From the IMG/VR virus record IMGVR_UViG_3300035158_000062, positions 1 through 31,281 of that record: DNA of 31,281 bases; one strand, written 5' to 3'. Within the stretch, counting starts at the first letter, position 1. The number at the start of each line of letters is the position of its first letter. A program made the position numbers and the translations under genes. This stretch comes from a virus. Below are positions 14,214-22,898 of this stretch, piece by piece. Under the pieces are notes generated by a model. It did not search any database. It saw nothing but the letters and a program-made list of their open reading frames with translations, and was not told the origin of the DNA.

Positions 14214-14632
14214 GCAACGAAATACGCGACGGAATCATGACCGTGTGGAATAGCGTCGACGGGAACGACGCCCGCAGCGTCACACCTGGCGGCCTGTGGA
14301 ATGGGCGAGCCAAGGAACAGCAGAACATGGTCTACCCCTACGCCACGTTTACGGTGGTTTCCGCGTTTGAATCTGATACAATGGGCAGCGAAATGGAAGG
14401 GCCGCTGGTCCAGTTCACTGGGTGGACGGACAAGTTGAGCAGCACCGAAGCCTGGACAGTGATCCGTCAGATCAAGACGCTTTACCGCAACAGGCTGTTC
14501 GCAGTCAGTGGTGACTGGGGGATGATCATGGCCATGCCGGTGCAGCCGGGGATGGAGCTGTTCGACGATGTCACGAAGCACTGGGGCGTGACGATGGACT
14601 TTCGGTTCATGCTTGGGAAGAACAACGCGTAG
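14210..14632 (+). CDS. Tail terminator/completion protein (DUF3168-like)
   Basis: A 140-residue protein after the gp10-like gene and before the tail tube. It has the size and shape of tail completion proteins: a helical start (EIRDGIMTVWNSVDG), YPYATFTVVSAFES in the middle and a C-terminal beta strand (WGVTMDFRFML). This protein caps the tail tube at the neck and sets where the head attaches. The ATG overlaps the preceding stop (ATGA). Sequence evidence is moderate. Confidence 0.65.
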   Translation: MSNEIRDGIMTVWNSVDGNDARSVTPGGLWNGRAKEQQNMVYPYATFTVVSAFESDTMGSEMEGPLVQFTGWTDKLSSTEAWTVIRQIKTLYRNRLFAVSGDWGMIMAMPVQPGMELFDDVTKHWGVTMDFRFMLGKNNA

Positions 14633-14647
14633 GAGAAGGAGAACGAA

Positions 14648-15088
14648 ATGAAACTGAAGGCACTGGCAGTGGGTTGTCTGGTCACACTGGCGGCCACTGT
14701 TGCGTTCGCGGATCCGGGCGACGTGGTCGAACCGGCCAGCACCAACCTGGTGAACGCACGCAGCGACGCCAACAACGAATCGCTGGGCGGCACCTATGTG
14801 GTAGGCTCCACGCTGCTGCTCACGAACTGCTACTGCTTCGACGCAGATGGCAACACTCAGGGGCTGGACAATGTGACCGTCGAGATCACAATCGGCACGA
14901 CCAGCTCGAACAACGTCTACACTGGCACAGTCTATGCGGTGGGCGTGGACACGAACTTCTGGTATCTCAGTCTCGAGGTGCCGGACGTCAGCCCGTCGAC
15001 GCTGCAGCTACAGACGAAGCTGGAAGACGAGAACACCAACATCTACTACTACCCGCTGAAGAGGGTGGGCTACCGGGACGCACTGTAA
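14648..15088 (+). CDS. Exported protein between tail terminator and tail tube
   Basis: A 146-residue protein with strong ribosome binding (AGGAGAAGGAG) and a clear Sec signal peptide: KLKALAVGCLVTLAATVAFA, cut after AFA at about residue 21. The mature part is beta-rich with TVEITIGTTSSNN, VYTGTVYAVGVDTNFWYLSLEVPD and a Cys pair (CYC), suggesting an Ig-like fold. Its place between two core tail genes is unusual for an exported protein. It could decorate the tail or be a surface/periplasmic protein expressed with the late genes. Confidence 0.6.
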   Translation: MKLKALAVGCLVTLAATVAFADPGDVVEPASTNLVNARSDANNESLGGTYVVGSTLLLTNCYCFDADGNTQGLDNVTVEITIGTTSSNNVYTGTVYAVGVDTNFWYLSLEVPDVSPSTLQLQTKLEDENTNIYYYPLKRVGYRDAL

Positions 15089-15119
15089 GCGCTCGGTCAG
15101 GTAAGAAGGAGACACTACA

Positions 15120-15497
15120 ATGGGCGAAACAATTGCAGTACACGGGCACAGCGGTGCTGTGCAGGGCGGCAACGGTGCGAGCAACGTGCAGGAGTGGTCC
15201 GGCACGCTCGTCGAAGAAGAGGTCATGGCGACCAACATGGACGGCGAAGGTTATCAGGACGTGATCCCCGGCACCAAGGGCTGCAGCGGCAGCTTCACGT
15301 GCATCGGCGTGGCGCCGACCACCGGCATCTCTGACAGCCTCGTGCTGATCACGGATAGTGCGGAGAAGGTCAAGATCAGCGGCAAGGCTCTGATCAGCCA
15401 GGTCGAGGTTTCGTCTACTGCCACTGCCACCACGCCGGTCACGTACTCGGCGAACTTCCGGTACAAGGCCGCGTTCACCGTTGAAATCGCAACGTAG
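15120..15497 (+). CDS. Major tail protein (tail tube)
   Basis: A 125-residue protein with AAGGAG upstream. It has the compact beta-rich pattern of tail tube subunits: an N-terminal strand (ETIAVHGHSGAVQGGNGASN), WSGTLVEEEVMATNMDGEGY, GTKGCSGSFTCIG and AEKVKISGKALISQVEVSST. It precedes the chaperone and tape measure genes, exactly where tubes are found. Tail tube hexamers stack along the tape measure. Confidence 0.8.
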   Translation: MGETIAVHGHSGAVQGGNGASNVQEWSGTLVEEEVMATNMDGEGYQDVIPGTKGCSGSFTCIGVAPTTGISDSLVLITDSAEKVKISGKALISQVEVSSTATATTPVTYSANFRYKAAFTVEIAT

Positions 15498-15505
15498 GGG
15501 GTGAC

Positions 15506-15967
15506 ATGGTAGACGCACACGAACTCGCTGACACACCGTTCGAGGCCGAACTGAATGGTCGGAAGCTGAAGCTGCACTGCCTCACCCTGAAGCAGTTCGC
15601 AGCCGAGTACCAGTCCAAGGTGATCAGCCAGTACTTGGAGAACGTGAACCGCATGGTCGCGTCGCAGGGACTGGTCGGCAAAGAGAAGGCGCTGTATCTG
15701 GCTGAATCCACAGCCATGATGCCCCGCGACGGTGAGCTGGAGCAGGAAGCCCTGAACGGTATCGCATCGCTGGAAGGCATGGCCCGCGTCATATTCTTCG
15801 CCGCACAGAAGGAGCATCCCGAACTCAAGTTCGAGGAAGTCGAAGACCTGGTCACGATCCAGACGGTCAGCGAAGCTGGCACGCTGGTCAACATGGTCTT
15901 CGGGTCTAACGTGCTCACGCTGGGCACAACTGCTGACAGCGAGTCGGAGGGCGACGAGGGAAACTGA
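15506..15967 (+). CDS. Tail assembly chaperone, short form (gpG-like)
   Basis: A 153-residue acidic helical protein just after the tail tube and 8 bases from its stop, with AGGGGG upstream. Helices include LKLHCLTLKQFAAEYQSKVI and FFAAQKEHPELKFEEVEDLV. It ends in GGA-AAC-TGA, with the slippery heptamer GGGAAAC at 15958-15964, as in lambda G (GGGAAAG). Most ribosomes would stop here to give the short form. In lambda-like phages this protein binds the tape measure with the longer GT form. Confidence 0.85.
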   Translation: MVDAHELADTPFEAELNGRKLKLHCLTLKQFAAEYQSKVISQYLENVNRMVASQGLVGKEKALYLAESTAMMPRDGELEQEALNGIASLEGMARVIFFAAQKEHPELKFEEVEDLVTIQTVSEAGTLVNMVFGSNVLTLGTTADSESEGDEGN

Positions 15968-16311
15968 CAGGGGGGAGGCTCGGTGAGCTGTTCCGTGCAG
16001 ACTGGGGCGAGGTGGTCGGCGTCTTCGCTGAAGCATACGGCACCTGCAACCCGGACGACGTGTTCGAGCTTACGCTTCCCCAGTTCTTCGTCTACTTTGA
16101 ACGCGCTCAGCGGATCCTTCAGACCCGCGCCGAAGCTGCTGCGGTTGCCATGTTGGGCGGCATGACCGGGACTGCGCCCGTTCGCTCTTCCGAGGCGGGC
16201 AACGCAGAACTGGGACGTGCCGTCCGTGAAGTGTCAGAACAAAACCAGAATGGCCAGGCTGGACTGGCCGACGTGTTTGGAGTGATACGCCGTGGCAGAA
16301 CAGATCGGTGA
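15506..16311 (+). CDS. Tail assembly chaperone, long form by -1 frameshift (gpGT-like)
   Basis: Read as join(15506..15964, 15964..16311): after GGA-AAC the ribosome slips back one base and continues CTG-ACA-GGG. The second frame is open from 15937 and codes for 115 coherent residues (LTGGRLGELFRADWGEVV, then YGTCNPDDVFELTLPQFFVY), giving a 268-residue fusion. There is no ribosome-binding site at the GTG 16012 of that frame, so it is not a normal separate gene. A minor fraction of translation makes this protein, needed in a set ratio for tail assembly. The rate and any downstream stimulator cannot be seen. Confidence 0.85.
15958..15964 (+). promoter_or_regulatory. GGGAAAC -1 slippery site
   Basis: G-GGA-AAC sits immediately before the TGA stop of the short chaperone. 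It fits the X-XXY-YYZ pattern and differs from the lambda G/GT site (GGGAAAG) only in the last base. Downstream purine-rich sequence with a short GCTC/GAGC stem could help pausing. Confidence 0.85.
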
Positions 16312-18712
16312 TGCATTTGTCCAAGTCGGCGCTGACATCTCGCAGTACAACAGCAAGATGCAGCAGGTCCGCACGTCGTTCAACCGACTGGGCGATGGCC
16401 TGACCCGTGTTGGCACACGCCTGACCACTCGCGTCACCCTTCCCATCCTTGGCATCGGCACCGCTGCTGGCAAGATGGCTGTGGACTTTGAAGCAGCCAT
16501 GCGCAACGTGAACGTCATCGCCCGTGAGGGCAGCGAGCAGTTCGCCAACACCAGAGAGGCAGTCCTTAATCTGGCGCGGGAGATGGGCAAGCAGCCGACC
16601 GGGCTGGCCGAAGCCCTGTTCGGCATCAACTCCGCTGGCAAGAAGGGCGCCGAAGGTCTGGCCGTTCTTGAGGAAGCCACCCGTGCCGCGGTCGCAGGCA
16701 ACACTGAAGTCGCCACCACCGCCAAGGCTATCACTGGTGTCCTGAACGCGTACAACCTGTCGGTCGAGGAAGCCGCTGACGTATCCGACATTTTGTTCAA
16801 GACGAACGAAGAGGGTGTGCTGACGGTCCAGGAACTGGCCGAAACCATGGGCGACGTATCAGCCACGGCAGCTGCGGCCAAGGTGCCGTTCGATGAGGTG
16901 GCCGCGGCGATCGCCACCATGACCAAGGGTAACATCAACGCGGCAGAATCCACGACCGCGCTGAACCGCCTGATCCTGGCCTTCATCAAACCGACCGAAC
17001 AGATGGCCCGTGCACTGGCCTCCACCGAGGAAGAGTCCGGTGCGCTGCTTCTGCAGACCCGTGGGCTGGCCGGTGCTGTAGCATTCCTGCAGGAGAAGAC
17101 CGGAGGCAGCGCACAGGCCGTCGCGGACATGGGACTGGATGCCCGATCACTGAAGGCTGCACTGTCCCTGACCCGTGCCGATGGTGAAGTCTTTGCGGAC
17201 GCGCTGGACAAGATCGCGATAAAGGCCAACCGAGCAGGTGCCACGCAGGCCGCGTTCGAGGAACAGACCAAGGCGACCGACTTCACGCTGCGCCAGGCAT
17301 CATCAGCGCTGGCCGTGGCATCGATCAAGTTGGGCGACGCACTGGCCCCTGCGCTGATCGAAGGCGCAAAGGCACTCAGCAAGCTGGCCGACTTCATTTC
17401 AGGGCTGACCGACAACCAGCGCAAGTGGCTGGTCGGCATCGGGCTGGTGGTTGCCGCGATCCCGCCGCTGCTGGGGCACACCGAGAATTTGATCAAGGCC
17501 GTCGGTCTGCTGAAGGTCGCATACGATCGCCTGGCTGGTTCGGCGACACGGGCAGCTGGAGCGAGTGACGCCCAGTCAGCAGCAGCTCAGCGGGCTGCCA
17601 TGACGAATAGGGGGGCGGCGGGATCGATGCAGACGCGGGCCATGACCGGCTCGTTGCTGTTCCCGCATGCGCTGCAGCAGGCGCAACTGAAGCAGGCATA
17701 CGCCCGCAGGCTGGCCGGGGGTGGTGGCGCAGCAGCTGGCACTGGCAAGATCTCTGGCGGCGTCGGCATGGGCGGCGGGGCTGCTGGTGCGGCGCTTGGG
17801 GTTGTCGGAGCTGCGCTCGTGGGTTGGGCTGCTGGTCGTTCCATAGCAGGCATGGACGTCGGCGGCGGCGAGACGTTCGAAGAACGCATGGTGCGCGGCA
17901 TCAACGGCGTGAACATCGAGCGGCTGAAGAAAGAGCGGGAGTACGACAAGATCCACGAGCGGCTCGACATCCAGCGCCGCGGCAAGCAGATCGACATCCT
18001 GGAGGAACTCGGCAACCTGTCCACGAAGCAGGTGCTTGAGCTGTACGACCTCGAACTGGAGCAGCTGAAGGAACTGGTGGCTGCGAAGAGGGCCGCGCTG
18101 GAAGAGGAGAAGAAAGCCACCGAAGAGGCCAAGAAGCAGTTTGAGGGTCAGAAGGTGATGAGCCAGGCGCACAAGGATCTGCTCGACACCCTGCGCGACA
18201 TCGGCTTCAGGAACGCTGACATCAACACCCAGATCAAAATGCAGGGTGAGAACCTCGCCAAGGCACGGAAGGCAGCCGCGGACGCCGAGGGCGATAGGAA
18301 GGCCGAGCTGCTTGCCGAGGTAGCCGCCGAGCAAGAGAAGCTGATGCTGCTCGAGCAGGAGCGTGATTTGGAAACCCGCAGGGCCGAAGAGAACGCACAG
18401 GACCGGAAGCGGGCAGCGAAGGAAATGGCGGGGCTGAAAAACACAGTCAAGACCGTGTTCGGTTTCACTGGCATCGCGGAAGCCGCACGCAATACGCAGA
18501 TGAGCATCGCGCAGGCCATGAGGGTTGCAGCCGGACGGGGCCGTGGTGGCATGTCCCCGGCAGAGGAACGGATGGCCAACGCCCAGAAGGTGGCCGACGC
18601 AAAGCGCGAGCGAGCCGAGCGGATCGCAGAGCAGCAGCGAACCAACATGGTCGAGAAACTGTCCAGCATCGCGGCTGCGGCTGGCGAGGAATTTGTACTG
18701 TTCGCGCAGTGA
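16292..18712 (+). CDS. Tail tape measure protein
   Basis: An 806-residue protein from GTG 16292 (GGAG upstream). Residues 60-350 contain the tape measure core (MAVDFEAAMRNVNVIAREGS, PTGLAEALFGINSAGKKGA), with many Ala-rich helices. A hydrophobic segment lies near residues 378-395 (RKWLVGIGLVVAAIPPLLG), followed by a Gly/Ala-rich stretch and a long coiled coil (about residues 520-620, rich in Glu/Lys). Tape measures set tail length and enter the cell envelope during infection. At about 0.15 nm per residue, this would give roughly 120 nm of tail. Confidence 0.9.
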   Translation: MAEQIGDAFVQVGADISQYNSKMQQVRTSFNRLGDGLTRVGTRLTTRVTLPILGIGTAAGKMAVDFEAAMRNVNVIAREGSEQFANTREAVLNLAREMGKQPTGLAEALFGINSAGKKGAEGLAVLEEATRAAVAGNTEVATTAKAITGVLNAYNLSVEEAADVSDILFKTNEEGVLTVQELAETMGDVSATAAAAKVPFDEVAAAIATMTKGNINAAESTTALNRLILAFIKPTEQMARALASTEEESGALLLQTRGLAGAVAFLQEKTGGSAQAVADMGLDARSLKAALSLTRADGEVFADALDKIAIKANRAGATQAAFEEQTKATDFTLRQASSALAVASIKLGDALAPALIEGAKALSKLADFISGLTDNQRKWLVGIGLVVAAIPPLLGHTENLIKAVGLLKVAYDRLAGSATRAAGASDAQSAAAQRAAMTNRGAAGSMQTRAMTGSLLFPHALQQAQLKQAYARRLAGGGGAAAGTGKISGGVGMGGGAAGAALGVVGAALVGWAAGRSIAGMDVGGGETFEERMVRGINGVNIERLKKEREYDKIHERLDIQRRGKQIDILEELGNLSTKQVLELYDLELEQLKELVAAKRAALEEEKKATEEAKKQFEGQKVMSQAHKDLLDTLRDIGFRNADINTQIKMQGENLAKARKAAADAEGDRKAELLAEVAAEQEKLMLLEQERDLETRRAEENAQDRKRAAKEMAGLKNTVKTVFGFTGIAEAARNTQMSIAQAMRVAAGRGRGGMSPAEERMANAQKVADAKRERAERIAEQQRTNMVEKLSSIAAAAGEEFVLFAQ

Positions 18713-18719
18713 GGTAGAC

Positions 18720-19580
18720 ATGGCAACTGTTGAGAAGTTTGAAGGTTTCAATTTCGAGAACGGCGAGAACGGTCAGAGCGGAAAGCGCACGTTCCTGGTG
18801 TCTGATAATCTGGTATCCACTCGCAACGCCAAGATTCCGAGAATCGGCGAACGCTTCCCGGACCTTGACACGTTTGCCCGCCAGGACGTGGCCGTGGAAA
18901 TCGTCGACGTCATGGAGAACTGCCTGTGCCGCAAGGTTGGCGTCAAGCTCATTGCCGACGGTCAGGGCAGGCAGCTCTTGGTGGTAGCCGACTACAACAC
19001 CAAGGTTCAGGACGACTCGGGCATCGTCGGGGGCACAGGCACCATCGGCGACCCGCAGCTGGACGACATGCCGCGGGAGATCGGCATTGTGGGGGAATCG
19101 ATCAATGTCGCGGCGCCTGGCGTCTGGAAGTGGGCCAGTGACAATGTGTCCATTCAGACGGAAGGTGAGAACGCAATCAGCCTGCCGGTGCGGATAATCA
19201 CAGGATCACTGACCATCACGAAGGTGGTCGAGGAATTTGACATCCTCAAGTACTTCAGCCTGGTGGGTCGCGTGAACAGCGAGAAGTTCCCGCAGTTCGA
19301 GGATGGCGCACTGGGTGAAGGCTTTGGCCCCGGCACTTGGCTGCTGACCGGCCTGAACCTCGAGGAGTTTTATGACGACCGCGGCAATTCAAAGTGGCGT
19401 ATGAAGCCGAATCTGATCTTCCGCTCACCGGACGGCAACCCTACGGTGGACGATCCGCGTGGATGGAATGATGTATGGCGTCCTGATAAGGGCTTTTGGG
19501 ACCGACCCCGCCACTATACTGGCACCGGCTTTCTGTATTGCTCTGCAGATCTGAACGAACTCTTCCGCACGGACGAATAG
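18720..19580 (+). CDS. Tail-module structural protein, unknown family
   Basis: A 286-residue protein following the tape measure, with GAGGT before ATG 18720. It is soluble, with no signal peptide, and has regions such as VEIVDVMENCLCRKVGVKLI, GSLTITKVVEEFDILKYFSL and NSKWRMKPNLIFRSPDGN, ending with GFWDRPRHYTGTGFLYCSADL. I recall similar proteins in environmental phages at the tail-tip position but cannot name the family. It probably belongs to the tail tip or baseplate because of its place. The longer frame from 18525 lies inside the tape measure and is rejected. Confidence 0.6.
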   Translation: MATVEKFEGFNFENGENGQSGKRTFLVSDNLVSTRNAKIPRIGERFPDLDTFARQDVAVEIVDVMENCLCRKVGVKLIADGQGRQLLVVADYNTKVQDDSGIVGGTGTIGDPQLDDMPREIGIVGESINVAAPGVWKWASDNVSIQTEGENAISLPVRIITGSLTITKVVEEFDILKYFSLVGRVNSEKFPQFEDGALGEGFGPGTWLLTGLNLEEFYDDRGNSKWRMKPNLIFRSPDGNPTVDDPRGWNDVWRPDKGFWDRPRHYTGTGFLYCSADLNELFRTDE

Positions 19581-19582
19581 CC

Positions 19583-20140
19583 ATGCTCGTATTGCCCACC
19601 GACCTGAGAGATCCACGGGCGACTGACAAGCGGCTGTGGCTACCGATGATAAAGGCAGTCCTGAAGCTGTGCCGTGCATGGAACAACTTCTGGGTGGATC
19701 CCGATTACTTCGAGTACAGCATGGATGAGTCTGGGGTGAAGCTATACGGCAAACCCCAGCCGTTCCCCTACCACCTGTTTGCGCTGGGCTTCCGGTGGAT
19801 AAACGGCACCACGATCAGGCTGAACGCTGGCGATGTGAACTTCAGCGGCGACTTCCAAGTGCCGGTCACGAAGTCGGGAAACACGAACCTGACCTACGAT
19901 CCATACGTGTGGGTCTGGATACGGGTGCAGCGCCGCGACATCCGCAACACTACTGGGGTGTGGACCGTGTCAGCGAACAAGCCGCAGAGCGACGACACCT
20001 ATTTCAAGTTGCCCGTCTACAAGTTCGAGAAGATCGGGCTGGACAGCTACAGCCTGGTGGAGGACGAAGACGAACCGCCCGTTCGGCATCTCGGTGACTT
20101 CCACTTCGGCAATCCGCTTGCCACCAACCCGGTGTCGTGA
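19583..20140 (+). CDS. Tail-module structural protein, unknown family
   Basis: A 185-residue protein starting two bases after the previous stop. It opens with LPTDLRDPRATDKRLWLPMI and contains aromatic-rich stretches (WNNFWVDPDYFEYS, YDPYVWVWIRVQRRDIRN), with a beta-rich middle. It has no leader. Its TGA stop overlaps the ATG of the 725-residue gene (TGATG). A tail-tip role is inferred from position. Confidence 0.6.
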   Translation: MLVLPTDLRDPRATDKRLWLPMIKAVLKLCRAWNNFWVDPDYFEYSMDESGVKLYGKPQPFPYHLFALGFRWINGTTIRLNAGDVNFSGDFQVPVTKSGNTNLTYDPYVWVWIRVQRRDIRNTTGVWTVSANKPQSDDTYFKLPVYKFEKIGLDSYSLVEDEDEPPVRHLGDFHFGNPLATNPVS

Positions 20141-22317
20141 TGCGTTCTTATGCCATAGTTATCATATGGTTATTGACAGCCACGGCGGCGTCCGCGCAGT
20201 TCACAAACGTTCCTGTCGCGACATCGTCCAACGGTGCGGAATACTGGCTGGCACTCCCAGACGAACCGTTCAAGCAGACGTGGTCAGGGACCACTGAACG
20301 GATCGAAATCAGTGGCGCGTTCCTGTCAGACAGTAACCTGCCGTCGATCGTCTACACCTGCGACGCTGGCTTTACGTCCAGCGTGATCACCAGCGTCTGG
20401 GCAGGCGTCACCAACGTGTCCACGAATCTTTACACTGACACCACGAACATCACGACCAACACGTTCCTGCCGTTCGAGTACACCTACACCGACGTGACCG
20501 GGCTGCACACTGGGACATGCGTGCCATCGCTGAACGTGGAATTCCTGGAGCGCCAGCGGTTCATCCTGCGTGAGCGACAGGAAGACAAGTTCGTGAACGC
20601 GGACGACGCGACCGGAACACCGCCGACGTTCGACAACTTCTTCGCCACGACCACAAACGCGAGCGGACAGCACATCACCAACCTGCCGAACTATGACGCC
20701 GTGCGGCTGTGGCAGTCTGCAGCAGTCGGCACGACGTGGGGCTACACGACGAACCAGTGGGGGCTGTTTGTGGGCAACGAGGATCACGTGTTCTGGACGT
20801 CCATTCCCGACCGTGGGTACAGCACCGTGCTTGTCGAGATGTACTACGACGGCAGCAACTGGGCCGCGACCCCTTCCATGTGGGGCGACTTCCGGCTGTT
20901 CTACACGAACGATATCTTGCCAGTTGCCATTTACGAATCACCCTACGGCACCAGCCCCACGCCTCCGGCAGTCAGCGTGACAGTGTCCGGGGAAGTATTC
21001 ATCGCAGGCATCAACCTTCCCAATGAGTTGATCACTACGACGGAAACCTTCAGCGTCACGGGGTGGACGAACGTGCTGTCGAACCAGTGGTTCCGGTTTG
21101 GCTACTGGTACGAAGGCGACAACGAGTGGATCTACGAAGGCGTCGACGTGTCCGGTGGCAGTCCCCTGACTGGTGACGTCATCAAGGTGCTGTGGACCAA
21201 TGCGCACTTTTTTGGGTTTGGTCCGCGTGTCGGCGATACCTACCGCGTGCCGTTCGATACGTGGCGCCTGTACGAAACCGACTTCGACGAGCCGTACTAC
21301 CTGGTCACGAAGATGCGCTGGACGCAGCGAGCCGGGCAGTACTCCAACGCATTCAGTGATCTGGTGACGTGGGAGGGATTCGGCTGGGCGGAGGCGAAGC
21401 TGAACGCCACGACCAGTTCAGTGACTGACGAGCCGTATGCGTGGATCCAGGCGCCCCCGGATCCGACCGTCAACCTCGGAGCCCCCTCGACGAATAGCCT
21501 TACCACGAACATATGGGACGGAGGCGACGGGATCCTCAACCCCCCGACCCATATTGACACGACCCCGAGCCCGGACCCGCTCACCCTCACGAATTGGGCC
21601 GTATACGGCTGGGACCATCGGCTCGACTTCGATATCGTCGGCGACGTTACCTTGAGCAATAGCGGCTTGAATGCCTGTACGGCGATATGGAATGTCCGCG
21701 TCACGTCCCCGGCCGGCGTCACCGGATACGGCTCGAATATCACGGTCTTGGGCGCCGGCGCGAGTTCGGTTGAATCGTACTCGTTCGCTCACTCGAACAT
21801 GGTTATCGACGAGACCGAGACCATCAATACGTACCGGCTCGACGTCTTGCAGGTTATCCCGTACGGGCATTCTGCGCTCGTCCACGTCGAGAGCGACTAC
21901 GCCGTAAGCGGGCCCTCGGTCGACACGTACGTCCGGGCAAAGCGACACATGGGCGTGCTGTTCCACGAGTCAGTGACGACCAACTACAGCAGCGCAAAGG
22001 ACTGGTATGCTCGCGGCCAGACAAACGTGCCTGGCAGTCCGAACGCGATCACTGGTGCGCCGATCTGGGAAGCCGAAACGTGGGCTGGTGCGCCGGGATT
22101 CGAGAACTTGACCAACATCCATCACAAGTACCTCACGACCGCTGAACTTGATAACAGCCCTTTTGTGACCTACAATCTGACCATGGACACCAACATCCCC
22201 TTTGTCGACGAACGCCACGCCCTGAAGTACTGGGCACTTGACGAGGCGAACGAGCCGCGAGTGGTCTGCAGGTGGGATGCCACCAATGCGCCTAGCGGTG
22301 GTATTCGCTGGAGGTAG
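20140..22317 (+). CDS. Large exported fibre/receptor-binding candidate with codon-shifted central domain
   Basis: A 725-residue protein with a Sec leader (RSYAIVIIWLLTATAASA, cut before Q). The mature part is rich in Thr, Asn, Trp and Tyr, with repeated 'TN' pairs, and seems built from beta-sandwich domains. Residues about 442-604 (nt 21463-21951) have a different codon style: of 12 Leu codons none is CTG, and of about 16 Val codons none is GTG. Flanking sequence uses CTG and GTG heavily. That domain includes SNSGLNACTAIWNVRVTSPA and looks Ig-like. I chose ATG 20140, in a TGATG overlap; GTG 20137 adds only one residue. Confidence 0.65.
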   Translation: MRSYAIVIIWLLTATAASAQFTNVPVATSSNGAEYWLALPDEPFKQTWSGTTERIEISGAFLSDSNLPSIVYTCDAGFTSSVITSVWAGVTNVSTNLYTDTTNITTNTFLPFEYTYTDVTGLHTGTCVPSLNVEFLERQRFILRERQEDKFVNADDATGTPPTFDNFFATTTNASGQHITNLPNYDAVRLWQSAAVGTTWGYTTNQWGLFVGNEDHVFWTSIPDRGYSTVLVEMYYDGSNWAATPSMWGDFRLFYTNDILPVAIYESPYGTSPTPPAVSVTVSGEVFIAGINLPNELITTTETFSVTGWTNVLSNQWFRFGYWYEGDNEWIYEGVDVSGGSPLTGDVIKVLWTNAHFFGFGPRVGDTYRVPFDTWRLYETDFDEPYYLVTKMRWTQRAGQYSNAFSDLVTWEGFGWAEAKLNATTSSVTDEPYAWIQAPPDPTVNLGAPSTNSLTTNIWDGGDGILNPPTHIDTTPSPDPLTLTNWAVYGWDHRLDFDIVGDVTLSNSGLNACTAIWNVRVTSPAGVTGYGSNITVLGAGASSVESYSFAHSNMVIDETETINTYRLDVLQVIPYGHSALVHVESDYAVSGPSVDTYVRAKRHMGVLFHESVTTNYSSAKDWYARGQTNVPGSPNAITGAPIWEAETWAGAPGFENLTNIHHKYLTTAELDNSPFVTYNLTMDTNIPFVDERHALKYWALDEANEPRVVCRWDATNAPSGGIRWR

Positions 22318-22319
22318 CC

Positions 22320-22898
22320 ATGTCGGACCTGACCAACATCAAAGAAATCTACATCAACGTCGACCTTGGGGTGCAGACCACGTCCCAGAACCTGACCATC
22401 GTGCGCCGCGGTCGGGTGCGGTTGTGGCGCATGCAGCAGGTGATCTTCCGTGCGCATCTGAAGCTGGACGCGGACACGTACTGGACGACCGACACTGGCA
22501 CCGAGTGGGCATGCAACATGGACTACCGCTTCGGCGAGTACGATGACCCGGTCGCCAGCGACAATGACCAGTTCAACATTGGCGACGACTGGCCGGGCGT
22601 GGTCAGCCCTGAGAATGGCAAAATCTGCTGGCGGTCGTACCTGAACACGACCGAACTTGCTGACGCGATGGGCACCGACGACCGCAAGGATTTCCTCGCC
22701 GAACTGTGGGTGAAGCCACCGGGCGAAGATTTCAGGGTCTTGGCGCAGCTCAACATTGACATGCGCAACATCTCGACGGACATCTCCACGACCACGCCAC
22801 TGACTTACACGCTGTCGAGCGCACTGGCCTTCGACGGCGACGACGTGGTCCTGTACTATCCTGACGGCAGCGTAGCCCAGAGGTGGACAAAGACATGA
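22320..22898 (+). CDS. Tail/fibre-module protein, unknown family
   Basis: A 192-residue protein beginning two bases after the preceding stop, with GAGGT in the upstream gene end. Leaderless, with a basic N-terminal region (LTIVRRGRVRLWRMQQVIFRA) and later beta-rich sequence (RVLAQLNIDMRNISTDIST, DGDDVVLYYPDGSVAQRW). The N-terminal pattern resembles upper baseplate or fibre-anchor domains, but I would not assign a family. It sits between two exported large fibre candidates. Confidence 0.55.
   Translation: MSDLTNIKEIYINVDLGVQTTSQNLTIVRRGRVRLWRMQQVIFRAHLKLDADTYWTTDTGTEWACNMDYRFGEYDDPVASDNDQFNIGDDWPGVVSPENGKICWRSYLNTTELADAMGTDDRKDFLAELWVKPPGEDFRVLAQLNIDMRNISTDISTTTPLTYTLSSALAFDGDDVVLYYPDGSVAQRWTKT

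Noticed and set aside
15983-16165. GTG 15983 after a GGGGGGAGG run as a new gene
   Set aside because: The frame is short and out of phase with the second chaperone frame; the purine run is better explained as part of the frameshift region.
16234-17496. A 420-codon minus-strand frame
   Set aside because: It is antisense to the tape measure and rich in Ser/Ala from Ala-codon shadows; no family signature.
20137-20142. GTG 20137 as start of the 725-residue gene
   Set aside because: ATG 20140 directly follows in frame and gives the usual TGATG overlap; the difference is one residue.
20780-20800. CACGTG near 20786 as a second parS
   Set aside because: The flanks (ATCACGTGTT) do not fit the consensus; it lies inside coding sequence.
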